From contig NZ_JAHKKG010000004.1 of assembly GCF_018829635.1 (NCBI RefSeq), positions 715,660 to 779,659 of the forward strand: a stretch of DNA of 64,000 nt, given 5' to 3'. The notes under the pieces are model-generated. The model did no database searches. It had not been told where the DNA came from and saw nothing but the letters and a program-made list of their open reading frames with translations. Source of the stretch: Paractinoplanes bogorensis (GTDB lineage Bacteria; Actinomycetota; Actinomycetes; Mycobacteriales; Micromonosporaceae). The position numbers and the translations under genes were made by a program. Below are positions 15,951 through 25,446 of the stretch, one piece after another (position 1 is the first letter of the stretch; each line of letters starts with the position of its first letter).

Positions 15951-16870
15951 CCGTGCTGCTCGAGCGGCCGCCGTCGCCGGCCAAACCGGTGCCCGCGCCG
16001 CGCCGGCGCCGCCGGATCCCCGCCCACTGGTGGTACCTGGCCCCGGCCCTCGCGCTGCTCATCACGTTCACCTATGTGCCGGTCGGGAACATGGTCTGGT
16101 ACAGCTTCCACAAATGGGACGGCCTGGACGTCACCATGGACCCGGTCGGCTGGGACAACTACGTCCGGGTGTTCACCGACGAGCGCTACTGGCGCGTTTT
16201 CCTGGTCAGCCTCTACTACTTCGTGGCGTCGTTCGCGCAGATCGCGATCGCCCTGTATTTCGCGGTCGTCCTGTCGTTCAGCACCAGGTTCCGCAATCTG
16301 TTCAAGGGCATCCTGTTCTTCCCCTATCTGCTCAACGGCGTCGCCGTCGGGTTCGTCTTCCTCTACCTGTTCCAGCCGGGCGGCACGCTCGACACGGTTC
16401 TCGGCCATCTGGGACTCGGCGACCACACGCGACTGTGGCTCGGCGATCCCGACGTCGCCAATCTGTCGCTGGCCGGCACATCGGTGTGGCGATTCACCGG
16501 GCTGAGTTTCGTGCTCTTCCTGGGTGCCATTCAATCGATTCCGGGCGAGATCTACGAGGCGGCCGATCTGGACGGCGCCAACCGGTGGCATCAGTTCCGC
16601 TACATCATCGCGCCCGGTATCCGCCGGATCATCAGCCTGAGCTTCATCCTGGCCATCTCGGGCAGCCTGGCCGTCTTCGAGATCCCGTTCATCATGACCG
16701 GCGGCGCGAACGGGACCCGGACGTTCGTCATCCAGGCCTACGAGACGGCATTCCAGTTCCGGCAGATCGGGCTCGCCTCGGCCATGGCCGTCGTCCTGCT
16801 GCTTCTGGTCCTGCTGGTCACGTGGGTGCAGCGCCGCCTTCTGCCCGACGACGAGGTGAGCTTGTCATGA
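15947..16870 (+). CDS. Sugar ABC transporter permease (MalF/UgpA type)
   Basis: A 307-residue membrane protein of the carbohydrate importer-1 type with six predicted helices, starting WWYLAPALALLITFTYVPVG after a basic Pro-rich N-terminus. The EAA loop that contacts the ATPase is EIYEAADLDGANRWHQFRYIIAPGI. It overlaps the binding-protein gene and the next permease gene by 4 bp each. No ATPase gene is in the operon; as in many actinobacteria, a shared MsiK-type ATPase would energise it. Confidence 0.9.
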   Translation: MTVLLERPPSPAKPVPAPRRRRRIPAHWWYLAPALALLITFTYVPVGNMVWYSFHKWDGLDVTMDPVGWDNYVRVFTDERYWRVFLVSLYYFVASFAQIAIALYFAVVLSFSTRFRNLFKGILFFPYLLNGVAVGFVFLYLFQPGGTLDTVLGHLGLGDHTRLWLGDPDVANLSLAGTSVWRFTGLSFVLFLGAIQSIPGEIYEAADLDGANRWHQFRYIIAPGIRRIISLSFILAISGSLAVFEIPFIMTGGANGTRTFVIQAYETAFQFRQIGLASAMAVVLLLLVLLVTWVQRRLLPDDEVSLS

Positions 16871-17742
16871 GCGTTCGCACAGTCGATCCCGTCGCCCCGC
16901 GCTTCGCGCGTCGTCGCCCCCTCAGCGGTATAGCGGCATCGGGCAAATACCTATCCCTCGTCATCGCGTCGGCGGTCGTGCTCGTTCCGCTCGTGGTGGT
17001 GTTGTTCGCGGCGTTCAAGACGCACGGCGAATACAGCACGACCGGACCGTTGACGCCGCCGCGGGACTGGCTGAACTTCGAAAATTTCGCCACCGCGTGG
17101 TCGAAGGGGCACATGCTCCGCGGCTTCTGGAACACCACCGTCATCCTGGTGATCTCGCTCGTCGGCACGGTATTCGTCGGCACCCTGGCCGCGTACGCGA
17201 TCAGCCGTTTCTCGTTCGCGTTGAAACGCCTCGTGCTCGGCCTGTTCCTGGTCGCCGCGCTCGTGCCCGGAGTGACGACTCAGGTGGCGACCTATCAGAT
17301 CGTCAAATCGATGGGACTGGTGAACACGCCGTGGTCGGCCGTCGTGCTCTTCCTCGGCACCGACATCGTCTCGATCTACATCTTCATCCAGTTCATGTCG
17401 TCGATTCCGCGCAGTCTCGACGAGGCCGCGGTCATCGATGGCGCCAACCGGTTCACCGTCTATCGCCGCATCATCCTGCCGCTCATGCGGCCGGCGATCG
17501 CGACCGTGGTCATCATCAAGGGGATCGCGATCTACAACGAGTTCTACATCCCGTTCCTCTATCTGCGCTCACCCGATCTGAACGTCATCTCGACCGCGCT
17601 GTTCCGGTTCAAGGGGCCCTACGGCGCGCAGTGGGAGACGATCGCCGCCTGCACGATGATCGTCATCCTGCCCACGGTCGTGATCTTCCTGTTGTTGCAG
17701 CGCTTCATCTACAACGGCGTCACCGCCGGAGCCACCAAGTGA
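16867..17742 (+). CDS. Sugar ABC transporter permease (MalG type)
   Basis: A 291-residue second permease, six helices, with the EAA loop SLDEAAVIDGANRFTVYRRIILPLM. Its start overlaps the stop of the first permease (ATGA). Together with the preceding two genes it completes the membrane part of the importer. The 46-bp gap to the beta-mannosidase gene has no terminator-like hairpin, so the transcript probably continues. Confidence 0.9.
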   Translation: MSVRTVDPVAPRFARRRPLSGIAASGKYLSLVIASAVVLVPLVVVLFAAFKTHGEYSTTGPLTPPRDWLNFENFATAWSKGHMLRGFWNTTVILVISLVGTVFVGTLAAYAISRFSFALKRLVLGLFLVAALVPGVTTQVATYQIVKSMGLVNTPWSAVVLFLGTDIVSIYIFIQFMSSIPRSLDEAAVIDGANRFTVYRRIILPLMRPAIATVVIIKGIAIYNEFYIPFLYLRSPDLNVISTALFRFKGPYGAQWETIAACTMIVILPTVVIFLLLQRFIYNGVTAGATK

Positions 17743-17788
17743 GCGCCGGTGTTCGCGTCGCTCACCTTGTTCACGCGGGAGTTGTCAC

Positions 17789-20308
17789 ATGAGCAGAATC
17801 GAGCAGTCGCTGTCCGGTCCGTGGACAGTTTCCGGGCCGCCGGGCGACTTGCCGGCCACCGTGCCCGGATGTGTGCACACCGATCTGCTCGCGGCGGGCA
17901 AGATAGTCGACCCGTTCCTGGGCGAGAACGAGAAGGCCGTCGACTGGGTCGGCCGGACCGACTGGGTCTACTCACGCGACATCGCCTGGGACGGCCCGCG
18001 CCCTGACCGTGTCGAGCTGGTCTTCGACGGGCTCGACACGGTGGCCGACATCGAGCTCGGCGGCGTCGTGATCGGCTCGACCCGCAACATGCACCGCGGC
18101 TACCGCTTCGACGTGAGCGCCCTGGTCGGCGCCGAACCCCAGCCCCTGCGCGTACGTTTCACGTCCGCTTACACCGAGGCGTCGCGTTTGCAGGCGCAGC
18201 TCGGGCCACGGCCGAACGCCTACCCGGAACCGTTCAACTTCGTGCGCAAGATGGCGTGCAGCTTCGGCTGGGACTGGGGGCCGACCCTGGTCACCGCCGG
18301 AATCTGGCGCGACGTGCGGCTCGAGGGCTGGAGCACGGCGCGGCTGAGCGAGGTCAAACCCTTGCTCACGTACACCGATGGCCGTGGCCGCGTCGACCTG
18401 TCCGTCACGGTCGAACGTGCACGACCGTGCAATCTCCGGCTGCGTGTTCGGCTGGACGATCGTGTGCTTTTCGACGGGCCGTACGCGGAAACGCTCACTT
18501 TCGACGTTGACGATGCCGAGGCGTGGAACCCGCGCGGCTACGGGCCGGCCACATTGCACAACCTGAGCGTTTCATTGCTCGATGACGGCGCTTCCGACGG
18601 TGGTGCCCTCGAACCGGTCGAGCTCGATCGCTGGGAACGGCGGACCGGCTTCCGCAGTGTCCACATCGATCAGACCGGCGGGCAGTTCGTCTTCCACGTC
18701 AACGGCGAAGCCGTGTTCGTGAAGGGCGTCAACTGGATCCCCGACGACATCTTCCCGTCCCGGATGACCCGCGAACGGTACGCGCTGCGGCTCGGCCAAG
18801 CGGCCGCGGCGGGCGTCAACCTGATCCGGGTCTGGGGCGGTGGCCTCTACGAGAGCCGCGACTTCTACGAGGTCTGCGACGAACTCGGCCTGATGGTGTG
18901 GCAGGACTTCCTGTTCGCCTGCGCCTGCTATCCCGAGGAGGAGCCGCTCTTCTCCGAGGTCGTCGCCGAAGCGCGCGAGAACGTCGTCCGCCTGACACCG
19001 TATCCGAGCCTGGTCGCGTGGAACGGCAACAACGAGAACCTCTGGCTGTACGGCGCGGACGACTGGGCCTCCCGTCCCGGCGGTGACCGCAGCTGGGGCG
19101 AGACGTACTACCTGAAGACGCTGCCCGACATCGTCTCGGAGGTGGACCCGACCCGCCCCTACATGGCGGGCAGCCCGTGGTCGGGTTCGTGGGAGCACGA
19201 ACCCAACGACGTCGACCACGGCACCTTCCACTCGTGGGATGTGTGGAACCGCGAGGACTACCTCCACTACCGCGACTCGGCTCCACGTTTCGTCGCCGAG
19301 TTCGGCTGGCAGGCGCCCCCGGCCTGGCGCACGCTGCGCTCGTCGGTGACGGACGAGCCCATGCGCCCCGACTCACCGGGCGTCCTGCATCACCAGAAGG
19401 CGATCGACGGCAACGGCAAACTCGCCCGCGGCCTGGCCGCCCACTTCCCTGAAACGCGCACCGTCGCTCACTCCGAACCGGCTGTGGCCGCGCAACCAGC
19501 GTCCGGGCAGCCCGAAACGCGACTGGTCGAGAGCGGCGATGGGTCGACGGCCGCTGGGTCTCGCAGCACGGAGGCGTGGCACTTTTTGACGCAGCTGAAC
19601 CAGGTGCGTGCGGTGCGGACGGGAATCGCTCATTGGCGCTCACACTGGCCGCACACGGCCGGGGTGATCCTGTGGCAGCTGAACGATCTGTGGCCGGTCA
19701 TCTCGTGGGCGGCGATCGACGGGGCCGGGCGTTACAAGCCGCTCTGGTTCGAGATGCGGTCGCTCTTTGCCGCGCGTTCGCTCACCATCCAGCCGCGCGA
19801 CGGCGGACTGTCCGTGGCACTCATGAACGACCACGCGGAACCGTGGGCGGAGGTGCTCACCGTTGAGCGTCTGGACCGCGATGGCACGGTACTGGGCAGT
19901 TTCGAAGTGTCCGTGGAGGTGGCGGCGCGATCGAATTCGCTCATTCCGGTGCCCGGCGAACTGACGGCGGACGGCGCGAACCCCTCGGACGTGCTGGTCG
20001 CGCGGGCTGCCGGCGTGCGGGAAACGTGGTTCTTCGAGGATTTTCACCTCGACGCCCCGGGACTGACCGTGGACGTGCGGGTCGTCGCCGACGGGCTCGA
20101 TGTGACCGTGCGGGCCGCCGGGCTCGCTCGAGACGTGCTGCTGCAGCCCGATCGCATCCACCCCGACGCGACTGTCGACCAGGGCTTTGTGACCCTGCTC
20201 CCCGGCGAGAGCACCACCTTCCGCGTACGTGGTGCGGCTGCGCTCGACCCCGCCCTCGTGCACGCGCCATGGGTGTTGACCGACCTCGCCACCGTCCTGA
20301 AGGAATGA
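17789..20308 (+). CDS. Beta-mannosidase, glycoside hydrolase family 2
   Basis: An 839-residue cytoplasmic GH2 enzyme (no signal peptide) that would release mannose from imported beta-1,4-mannooligosaccharides. It has the sugar-binding N-domain (SGPWTVSG), FNFVRKMACSFGWDWGP, RVWGGGLYESRDFYEVCDELGLMVWQDF, the acid/base motif WNGNNE (Glu about 415) and the nucleophile segment VAEFGWQ (Glu about 503). Between KLARGLAAHFPE and AWHFLTQLNQVRA is an extra ~40-residue low-complexity stretch (about residues 553-592) where relatives have a short loop. The ATG is preceded by GCGGGAG. Confidence 0.9.
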   Translation: MSRIEQSLSGPWTVSGPPGDLPATVPGCVHTDLLAAGKIVDPFLGENEKAVDWVGRTDWVYSRDIAWDGPRPDRVELVFDGLDTVADIELGGVVIGSTRNMHRGYRFDVSALVGAEPQPLRVRFTSAYTEASRLQAQLGPRPNAYPEPFNFVRKMACSFGWDWGPTLVTAGIWRDVRLEGWSTARLSEVKPLLTYTDGRGRVDLSVTVERARPCNLRLRVRLDDRVLFDGPYAETLTFDVDDAEAWNPRGYGPATLHNLSVSLLDDGASDGGALEPVELDRWERRTGFRSVHIDQTGGQFVFHVNGEAVFVKGVNWIPDDIFPSRMTRERYALRLGQAAAAGVNLIRVWGGGLYESRDFYEVCDELGLMVWQDFLFACACYPEEEPLFSEVVAEARENVVRLTPYPSLVAWNGNNENLWLYGADDWASRPGGDRSWGETYYLKTLPDIVSEVDPTRPYMAGSPWSGSWEHEPNDVDHGTFHSWDVWNREDYLHYRDSAPRFVAEFGWQAPPAWRTLRSSVTDEPMRPDSPGVLHHQKAIDGNGKLARGLAAHFPETRTVAHSEPAVAAQPASGQPETRLVESGDGSTAAGSRSTEAWHFLTQLNQVRAVRTGIAHWRSHWPHTAGVILWQLNDLWPVISWAAIDGAGRYKPLWFEMRSLFAARSLTIQPRDGGLSVALMNDHAEPWAEVLTVERLDRDGTVLGSFEVSVEVAARSNSLIPVPGELTADGANPSDVLVARAAGVRETWFFEDFHLDAPGLTVDVRVVADGLDVTVRAAGLARDVLLQPDRIHPDATVDQGFVTLLPGESTTFRVRGAAALDPALVHAPWVLTDLATVLKE

Positions 20309-20509
20309 GCGCCGGCGTGCGCGTCGATGGAGCGGCCGACCGCCGGCGGCTGCGCGACGGTCAGTAATGGCTGCGCGTAGCGGTCAGAAACGGCCGCGCG
20401 TAACGGTCAGGAAGCGCGCAGTCGGCGGTGGCCGCCCAACTAGCTCCGCGAGCCCGGGTTGATGGGCCCGCGGTGGAACGTCCGTCCCCCAACGGAAAGG
20501 AATCCCCTC
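20309..20509 (+). repeat. Intergenic region with a 23-bp tandem repeat
   Basis: The 200 bp between mannosidase and mannanase contain a short array at 20358-20423: two full 23-bp units and a partial third, each starting CGGTCAG and followed by a GC-rich half ending GCGCG. No gene is seen. The ribosome binding site GGAAAGGAA of the mannanase lies at the end. Confidence 0.75.
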
Positions 20510-21505
20510 GTGAAGATCCCCCGTCCCGCCTGGGTCGTCGGCGCCGTCACGGTGCTGCTCGGCTCGGGCATGGTCTACACCGCGTCCAGCGCCTCGGCGT
20601 TCGCGGCGACCCCGAAAGCGACCGTGATCAACTACCTGCGGTCGATCAGCGGCACGTCGATCGTGTCGGGGCAGCACAACAAGGAGCCGGCCAGTCAGCC
20701 CGGGCAGTACACCCAGCAGGTGCATGACGTGACCGGTCAGTGGCCGGGCCTGTGGGGCGGCGACATGATGTTCCGGGCCGACGACATCAACAACCGGCAG
20801 CGCGTCGTCGACCAGGCCAAGACGGAATGGCGCAACGGATCGCTCGTCGCGCTCACCTGGCATGCGTGTTCGCCGACCGTTTCGCGCACCTGTGAGTTCG
20901 AGGGCGGCGTCAAGACGCGCATCTCGGACAGCCAGTTCCTGCAGGTCGTCACCGGCGGCACCGCGCTCAACCAGACCTGGCGCAGCCGGATGGCCGAGGT
21001 CGTGCCGTACCTGCGCCAGCTCAAGGACGCGGGCGTGCCGGTGCTGTGGCGGCCGTTCCACGAGATGAACGAGACCTGGAACTGGTGGGGCGGCCGGCCC
21101 GGCGCCAACGGCGGGTCGAAGATCTTCCAGCAGATGAAGGACTACTTCGACAGCCAGGGCCTGGACAACCTGATCTGGGTCTGGAACGTGCAGGACAACC
21201 CGGCCGGTGGCTGGTCCCAGTACTACCCGGGCAGCAACTACGTCGATGTGGTCTCGCTCGACGCCTGGTACAAGAACTTCCCGTCGTCCGGCGACTACCA
21301 GCAGATCCAGTCGATCGCGGCCGGCAAACCGATCGCGATCGCCGAGATGGGCAAGGTGCCGGACAACGCGTTGCTGACCTCGCAGACCCGCTGGTCGTAC
21401 TTCATGGTCTGGTCCGAGCAGTTGCGCGGCAGCAACACGAACGCCGCGATCCAGGCCGCCTACTTCCACCCGCGGGTACTCAACCAGGGCGAAGTGCGTT
21501 TCTGA
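20510..21505 (+). CDS. Secreted beta-mannanase, glycoside hydrolase family 26
   Basis: A 331-residue enzyme cutting internal beta-1,4 bonds of mannan outside the cell. GTG at 20510 is chosen because GGAAAGGAA precedes it; it gives a signal peptide (KIPRPAWVVGAVTVLLGSG core, cleavage near ASAFA-ATP). GH26 motifs are clear: SGQHNKE, VALTWHA, RPFHEMNETWNWWG (acid/base Glu185) and the nucleophile in IAIAEMGK (Glu278). No carbohydrate-binding module is attached. It supplies oligosaccharides to the ABC importer and beta-mannosidase upstream. Confidence 0.92.
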   Translation: MKIPRPAWVVGAVTVLLGSGMVYTASSASAFAATPKATVINYLRSISGTSIVSGQHNKEPASQPGQYTQQVHDVTGQWPGLWGGDMMFRADDINNRQRVVDQAKTEWRNGSLVALTWHACSPTVSRTCEFEGGVKTRISDSQFLQVVTGGTALNQTWRSRMAEVVPYLRQLKDAGVPVLWRPFHEMNETWNWWGGRPGANGGSKIFQQMKDYFDSQGLDNLIWVWNVQDNPAGGWSQYYPGSNYVDVVSLDAWYKNFPSSGDYQQIQSIAAGKPIAIAEMGKVPDNALLTSQTRWSYFMVWSEQLRGSNTNAAIQAAYFHPRVLNQGEVRF

Positions 21506-21518
21506 CCGTTGCCCGGAG

Positions 21519-21553
21519 CGGGGTGAGCGAGACGTGCAGTTTCGCTCACCCCG
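21519..21553. terminator. Hairpin between convergent mannanase and SDR genes
   Basis: Perfect 12-bp stem CGGGGTGAGCGA / TCGCTCACCCCG with an 11-nt loop, placed 13 bp after the mannanase stop and 6 bp from the convergent SDR stop. It could end transcription in both directions. There is no U-run. Confidence 0.75.
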
Positions 21554-21559
21554 GTGCGG

Positions 21560-22366
21560 TCAGGCGGTCTCGGCCAGGTCGCGCCACTGCTGCCAGGTTT
21601 CCTGGCGCTGCCGGTAGGCCGATTCCGCGATCGCGTACGGGTATTCACCGAGGAACAGGCGCAGCGGCGGCTCGTCGAGGTCGACGAGTGTCAGCAGGGC
21701 GTGCGCGGTGACGGACGGGTCCCGGGGTGCGCGGGCCGAGGCACCGGCACGGCGAGCCTCGCGGACCGGCTCGTACGCATCGAGCGGCGTCGCGCGGACG
21801 GCGGAGTCGCCGGACCAGTCGGTGCCGTACGGGCCGGGCTCGACGATCGTCACCCGCAGGCTCAGCGGCTTGACCTCCTGGGCGAGCGCCTCGCTCATCC
21901 CCTCGAGAGCCCACTTCGACGCGTTGTAGAGGCCCAGACCCGGGAACGCGGCGATCCCGCCGATGCTCGACACCTGCACGATGTGACCGCTTCCCTGCGC
22001 ACGCAGGACCGGGAGGGCCGCCTGGGTCACCCACAGCGCGCCGAACAGGTTGGTGTCGATCTGGGCGCGGGCCTGCGCCTCGGTCGTCTCCTCGACCATG
22101 CCGAACAGTCCGTAACCGGCGTTGTTGACGACGACGTCCAACCGGCCGAACGTTGTCGCCGCTTCGTTGACCGCGGCGAACACGTTCGCGCGGTCGGTGA
22201 CGTCCAGGCCGATCGGAAGCAGCCGGTCTCCGTACTTCTCCTTGAGCCCGGCCAAGGCCTCCGGGTTGCGGGCGGTGGCGGCGACGCGGTCACCGCGGTC
22301 GAGGGCGGCGGTTGTCCATACCTGTCCGAAACCGCGCGAGGCGCCGGTGATGAACCATGTCTTCAT
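21560..22366 (-). CDS. Short-chain dehydrogenase/reductase
   Basis: A 268-residue classical SDR: the NAD(P)-binding motif TGASRGFG at residues 7-14, NNAGYG, catalytic Ser in QVSSIGG and YNASKWALEG (YxxxK). Substrate unknown. It is divergent from an XRE/MmyB-like regulator with a 66-bp gap, an arrangement seen often in actinobacteria, where MmyB-type regulators neighbour an SDR gene. Start is ATG at 22366. Confidence 0.88.
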   Translation of the reverse strand: MKTWFITGASRGFGQVWTTAALDRGDRVAATARNPEALAGLKEKYGDRLLPIGLDVTDRANVFAAVNEAATTFGRLDVVVNNAGYGLFGMVEETTEAQARAQIDTNLFGALWVTQAALPVLRAQGSGHIVQVSSIGGIAAFPGLGLYNASKWALEGMSEALAQEVKPLSLRVTIVEPGPYGTDWSGDSAVRATPLDAYEPVREARRAGASARAPRDPSVTAHALLTLVDLDEPPLRLFLGEYPYAIAESAYRQRQETWQQWRDLAETA

Positions 22367-22432
22367 GATTCCGACCCTGCCGTTGCGCGCGCCGGGCAGC
22401 CAGCACCCGGCCAGGGATACCCTCGACCCGAC

Positions 22433-23479
22433 ATGAGCGATCTCGGCGAGTTCCTGCAGGCCCGGCGGGGCCGGGTGCGTCCGGCGGACGTCGGCCTCAC
22501 CGCCTACGGCCCGCGGCGGGTGCCCGGCCTGCGGCGCGACGAACTGGCCGCCCTGGCCGGCGTCTCCGTGCAATACCTGACCAGACTCGAACAGGGCGTC
22601 GACCGCCACCCGTCCGCGCAGGTGCTCGACGCCCTCGCCGCGGCCCTCCAGCTCGACCGCGACGCGACGGCTCACCTGCACGCCCTGGCCACCCCACCGA
22701 GCACCGCCAACACCTGGCTGAAGGCGGCGGTAGGACCACGCGCTGCTGCCGGCCCGGGTGCCACTGCCGGTTCAGGGGCTGGGACACAGTCAGCTGCAGC
22801 GGCCAGGCCCGGCGGGACGGGGAGTGCGGCGCCGACGGGCGCTGCTTCCGGAGCGGGTGACGCCACCGGGCCGGCAACTGTGGGACAGCCGGCGGCTGCT
22901 GACCGGGCGAGTGCTGGTGATCGGTCGGGCGCTGGGGCACAGCTTGGCGCCGGTGGTTTCCTGGAGCCGGCCCCGCGCGCACGCGGGGCGGGCGGTCCCG
23001 AGTCCGCGTCGGGCGATGTGCGGCGGCTGCTCGATGCGTGGAGCGGCATTCCGGCCTATGTGCGGAACGGACGCTTCGATGTGGTGGCCGCCAACAAGCT
23101 CGCGATGGCGCTGGCGCCGCTCTATCAGCCCGGGCGCAACCTGGTGCGCGACATGTTCCTCGATCCGGCGGTGCGCGTGGTGTTTCCGGACTGGCCGGAA
23201 ATCGCCGCGCAGACGGTCGCCGCGTTGCGCGCTTCGACGGATTCGCGCAATGCGGAACTGGCCGCCTCGCTCAACGGCAGCGACGAGTTCCGGCGGCTGT
23301 GGGCGTTGCACGATGTCCGCCCGGCGCGGGACGAGACGAAGCGGTTCCTGCATCCGTACGCGGGAATGCTTGTGCTTCGACGTCAGAGTCTGGCCGTCGC
23401 GGGCAGCGATCTCGTCATTATCGCCTACCAGCCGGAACCGGGAAGTCCCTCGGCCGACTCCTTGGCCGATCTCGCGTAG
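22433..23479 (+). CDS. XRE-family regulator with MmyB-like ligand-binding domain
   Basis: A 348-residue regulator. The N-terminal HTH (about residues 22-80) contains RVPGLRRDELAALAGVSVQYLTRLEQG, the MmyB-type signature. The C-terminal MmyB-like domain starts IPAYVRNGRFDVVAANKLA and ends with LRRQSLAVAGSDLVIIAYQ. In between lies an unusual linker of about 80 residues made almost only of Ala, Gly, Pro, Ser and Thr, which relatives lack. The ATG lies 9 nt after TACCCT. It probably controls the divergent SDR gene in response to a small ligand. Confidence 0.88.
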   Translation: MSDLGEFLQARRGRVRPADVGLTAYGPRRVPGLRRDELAALAGVSVQYLTRLEQGVDRHPSAQVLDALAAALQLDRDATAHLHALATPPSTANTWLKAAVGPRAAAGPGATAGSGAGTQSAAAARPGGTGSAAPTGAASGAGDATGPATVGQPAAADRASAGDRSGAGAQLGAGGFLEPAPRARGAGGPESASGDVRRLLDAWSGIPAYVRNGRFDVVAANKLAMALAPLYQPGRNLVRDMFLDPAVRVVFPDWPEIAAQTVAALRASTDSRNAELAASLNGSDEFRRLWALHDVRPARDETKRFLHPYAGMLVLRRQSLAVAGSDLVIIAYQPEPGSPSADSLADLA

Positions 23480-23497
23480 GCCACGGCGTCACGCATG

Positions 23498-23647
23498 CGT
23501 ACGGCGCGCGCGTGCGAACGGCGCGCGTATGCGAACGGCGCGCGTATGCGAACGGCGCGCGCATGCGAACGGCGCGCGCATGCGAACGGCCGCACATGCG
23601 AACAGCGCGCAGATACGAACGGCGAACACATGCGAACGGCGAACGGG
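23498..23647 (+). repeat. 17-bp tandem array, about 8.5 copies
   Basis: Copies of the 17-mer CGAACGGCGCGCGCATG (one copy is 16 bp) begin 19 bp after the stop of the MmyB-type regulator and run to the convergent KstD-like gene's 3' region. The copies are too uniform and closely packed for CRISPR, with no spacers. Confidence 0.93.
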
Positions 23648-23726
23648 CCCGCACGGCGCTGTGGTTTCTCCGGTGGGGGATCGGGCGTGACGTCCCGCCC
23701 TCAACCAGGTCGCCCTCCAGGCGGAA

Positions 23727-25361
23727 CTAGGCGAGTTTGCCGGCGGCGTGGCGGGCCGCTGCGTAGCCGAAGCTCAAGCCCTGGCCGATGGTGGCGCCTG
23801 GGCCGGGGTAGACGCGGCCGAACGCGTTTCCGGCCGCGTTTCCGGTGGCGTACAGGCCCTCGATGGCGGTTCCGTCGGGGCGCAGGGCCCGGCCGAAGCC
23901 GTCGGCCCGGATGCCGCCGCAGGTGCCCAGGTCGCCGGGGACGACCTTGACGGCGTAGAACGGGGCCTGGTCCAGCGGGCCCAGACACGGGTTGGGAGTG
24001 ATGGTGGGGTCGCCGTAGTAGCGGTCGTAAGCGCTGTCGCCCCGGTGGAAGTCGTCGTCGCGGCCGGCGGCGGCCTGAGCGTTGAAGCGGGTGACCGTGG
24101 CGGGCAGGTCGGTCAGGCCCAACTGCTTGGCCAGGTCGTCCAGGGTGGCGGCCTTGACTGCCACGCCGGCGTCGTACCAGGACTTGGGGAGTGGCTGGCG
24201 GGGGAAGACGCCGCCGCCGAAGACGTAGCGGTTGCGGTAGCGCTGGTCGAAGACCATCCAGACCGGGAGCTGCTGCTGGATCATGTGCTGGCCGGCCGTC
24301 ATGTAGTTGACCGCCTCGTTCATGAAACGGCGGCCCTGCTGGTCGACGATGATCTGGCCGGGCAGGCTGCGTTCGGCCAGCAGCACGCCGGGCATCGGGC
24401 CGGGTGCGGGGATGGCCGGGAACCACCAGGCCTCGTTCATGAACGCGAGGTCGGCGCCGGCCGCCTGGGCCATGGGCAGGATGTCGCCGGTGTTCTCGGG
24501 ATTGCCCAGGCACCAGTCGGTGTCGAGCTGCTCGGACTGGTATTCGTGGCGCAGGGCGGCGTTGCGGTCGAAACCGCCGGCCGACAGGAGGACGCCGCGG
24601 TTTGCGCGAATGCGTTCGCCGTGGACGATGACACCGGTGACCCGGTCGTTCTCGACGATCAGTTCCTGCAACGGGGACTCGAAACGGACGGGAATGTTCG
24701 CGGCGCGCACACCGGCGAACAATCCGGCGGCCAAGGCGCCGCCACCGGCCACATACTCGCGGCGGATGGCCAGGCCGCCGAGCCCCAGGCCGAGCAGGCG
24801 GGCGCCGGTGACAATGCCGCGCGGGTGGCGGGCGACCAGGTTCAGCCACTTGTACGTGCGGCCGGATACCGGCATCGGGAACGGCGCGGCCAGTGCGGGC
24901 GGGCGCAGGCGGGCCCGGTCCGGCCCCAGACGGCGTACGTCGAAAGGCTTGGGTTCCATCGCCCGGCCCGTGGCCGAACCGCCGGGCAGCTCGGGGAAGT
25001 AGTCGGCGTAGCCGGTCATCCACTGGAACTTGAGCGGGGTGTGGCGGCGCAGCAGGTCGACGGCGGCGGGACCGTGCTCGAGATGGGTGCCCCAGCGGGA
25101 CTCGGGGGTCTCGCCGGCGGTGACGGCGGTCAGGTATTCGCGGGCGCGTTCGGGGGAGTCGCGGACGCCGGCCTCGCGCAGCAGGGCGTTGCCCGGCACC
25201 CAGAAACCGCCGCCGGAGAGCGCGGTCGAACCGCCGAAAAAGCGGGACTTCTCGATGATCAGCACCGACATCCCGGCCTCGGCGGCGGCCAGCGCGGCCA
25301 GCATGCCCGTCCCGGAACCGACCACCACGAAGTCGAAGCTCTGTTCGTCCACGGCGCACAC
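23727..25361 (-). CDS. FAD-binding dehydrogenase, 3-ketosteroid delta1-dehydrogenase-like
   Basis: A 544-residue flavoprotein of the KstD/fumarate-reductase superfamily: VVVGSGTGMLAALAAAEAG (FAD), EKSRFFGGSTALSGGGFWVPGN, GYADYFPELPGG with a conserved Tyr, GGFDRN, and the C-terminal GNAFGRVYPGPGATIGQGLSFGY. It would introduce a double bond in a steroid-like or cyclic ketone. It starts at GTG (25361); an internal GTG three codons later is possible. It is divergent from a TetR regulator, with an 8-1-8 palindrome between them. No other steroid catabolism genes are nearby. Confidence 0.82.
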   Translation of the reverse strand: MCAVDEQSFDFVVVGSGTGMLAALAAAEAGMSVLIIEKSRFFGGSTALSGGGFWVPGNALLREAGVRDSPERAREYLTAVTAGETPESRWGTHLEHGPAAVDLLRRHTPLKFQWMTGYADYFPELPGGSATGRAMEPKPFDVRRLGPDRARLRPPALAAPFPMPVSGRTYKWLNLVARHPRGIVTGARLLGLGLGGLAIRREYVAGGGALAAGLFAGVRAANIPVRFESPLQELIVENDRVTGVIVHGERIRANRGVLLSAGGFDRNAALRHEYQSEQLDTDWCLGNPENTGDILPMAQAAGADLAFMNEAWWFPAIPAPGPMPGVLLAERSLPGQIIVDQQGRRFMNEAVNYMTAGQHMIQQQLPVWMVFDQRYRNRYVFGGGVFPRQPLPKSWYDAGVAVKAATLDDLAKQLGLTDLPATVTRFNAQAAAGRDDDFHRGDSAYDRYYGDPTITPNPCLGPLDQAPFYAVKVVPGDLGTCGGIRADGFGRALRPDGTAIEGLYATGNAAGNAFGRVYPGPGATIGQGLSFGYAAARHAAGKLA

Positions 25362-25412
25362 CCGCTCTCGTCCGATCTCCTGCTGGGGACGTTAGGCTCG
25401 TGTCCTCAGAAA

Positions 25413-25429
25413 GGCAACAGGCTGTTGCC
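25413..25429. promoter_or_regulatory. Perfect TetR-type operator
   Basis: GGCAACAGGCTGTTGCC is a perfect 8-1-8 palindrome midway between the divergent KstD-like and TetR genes, overlapping where promoters of both would lie. It is the probable binding site of the adjacent TetR protein. Confidence 0.8.
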
Positions 25430-25446
25430 ATTGAGAGAATGGTGCG

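Noticed and set aside
23498..23647. Short open frames in all phases through the 17-bp array (MRTARACERRA-type translations)
   Set aside because: Period 17 is not a multiple of 3 and the array simply lacks stop codons; there is no start signal and no coding constraint.
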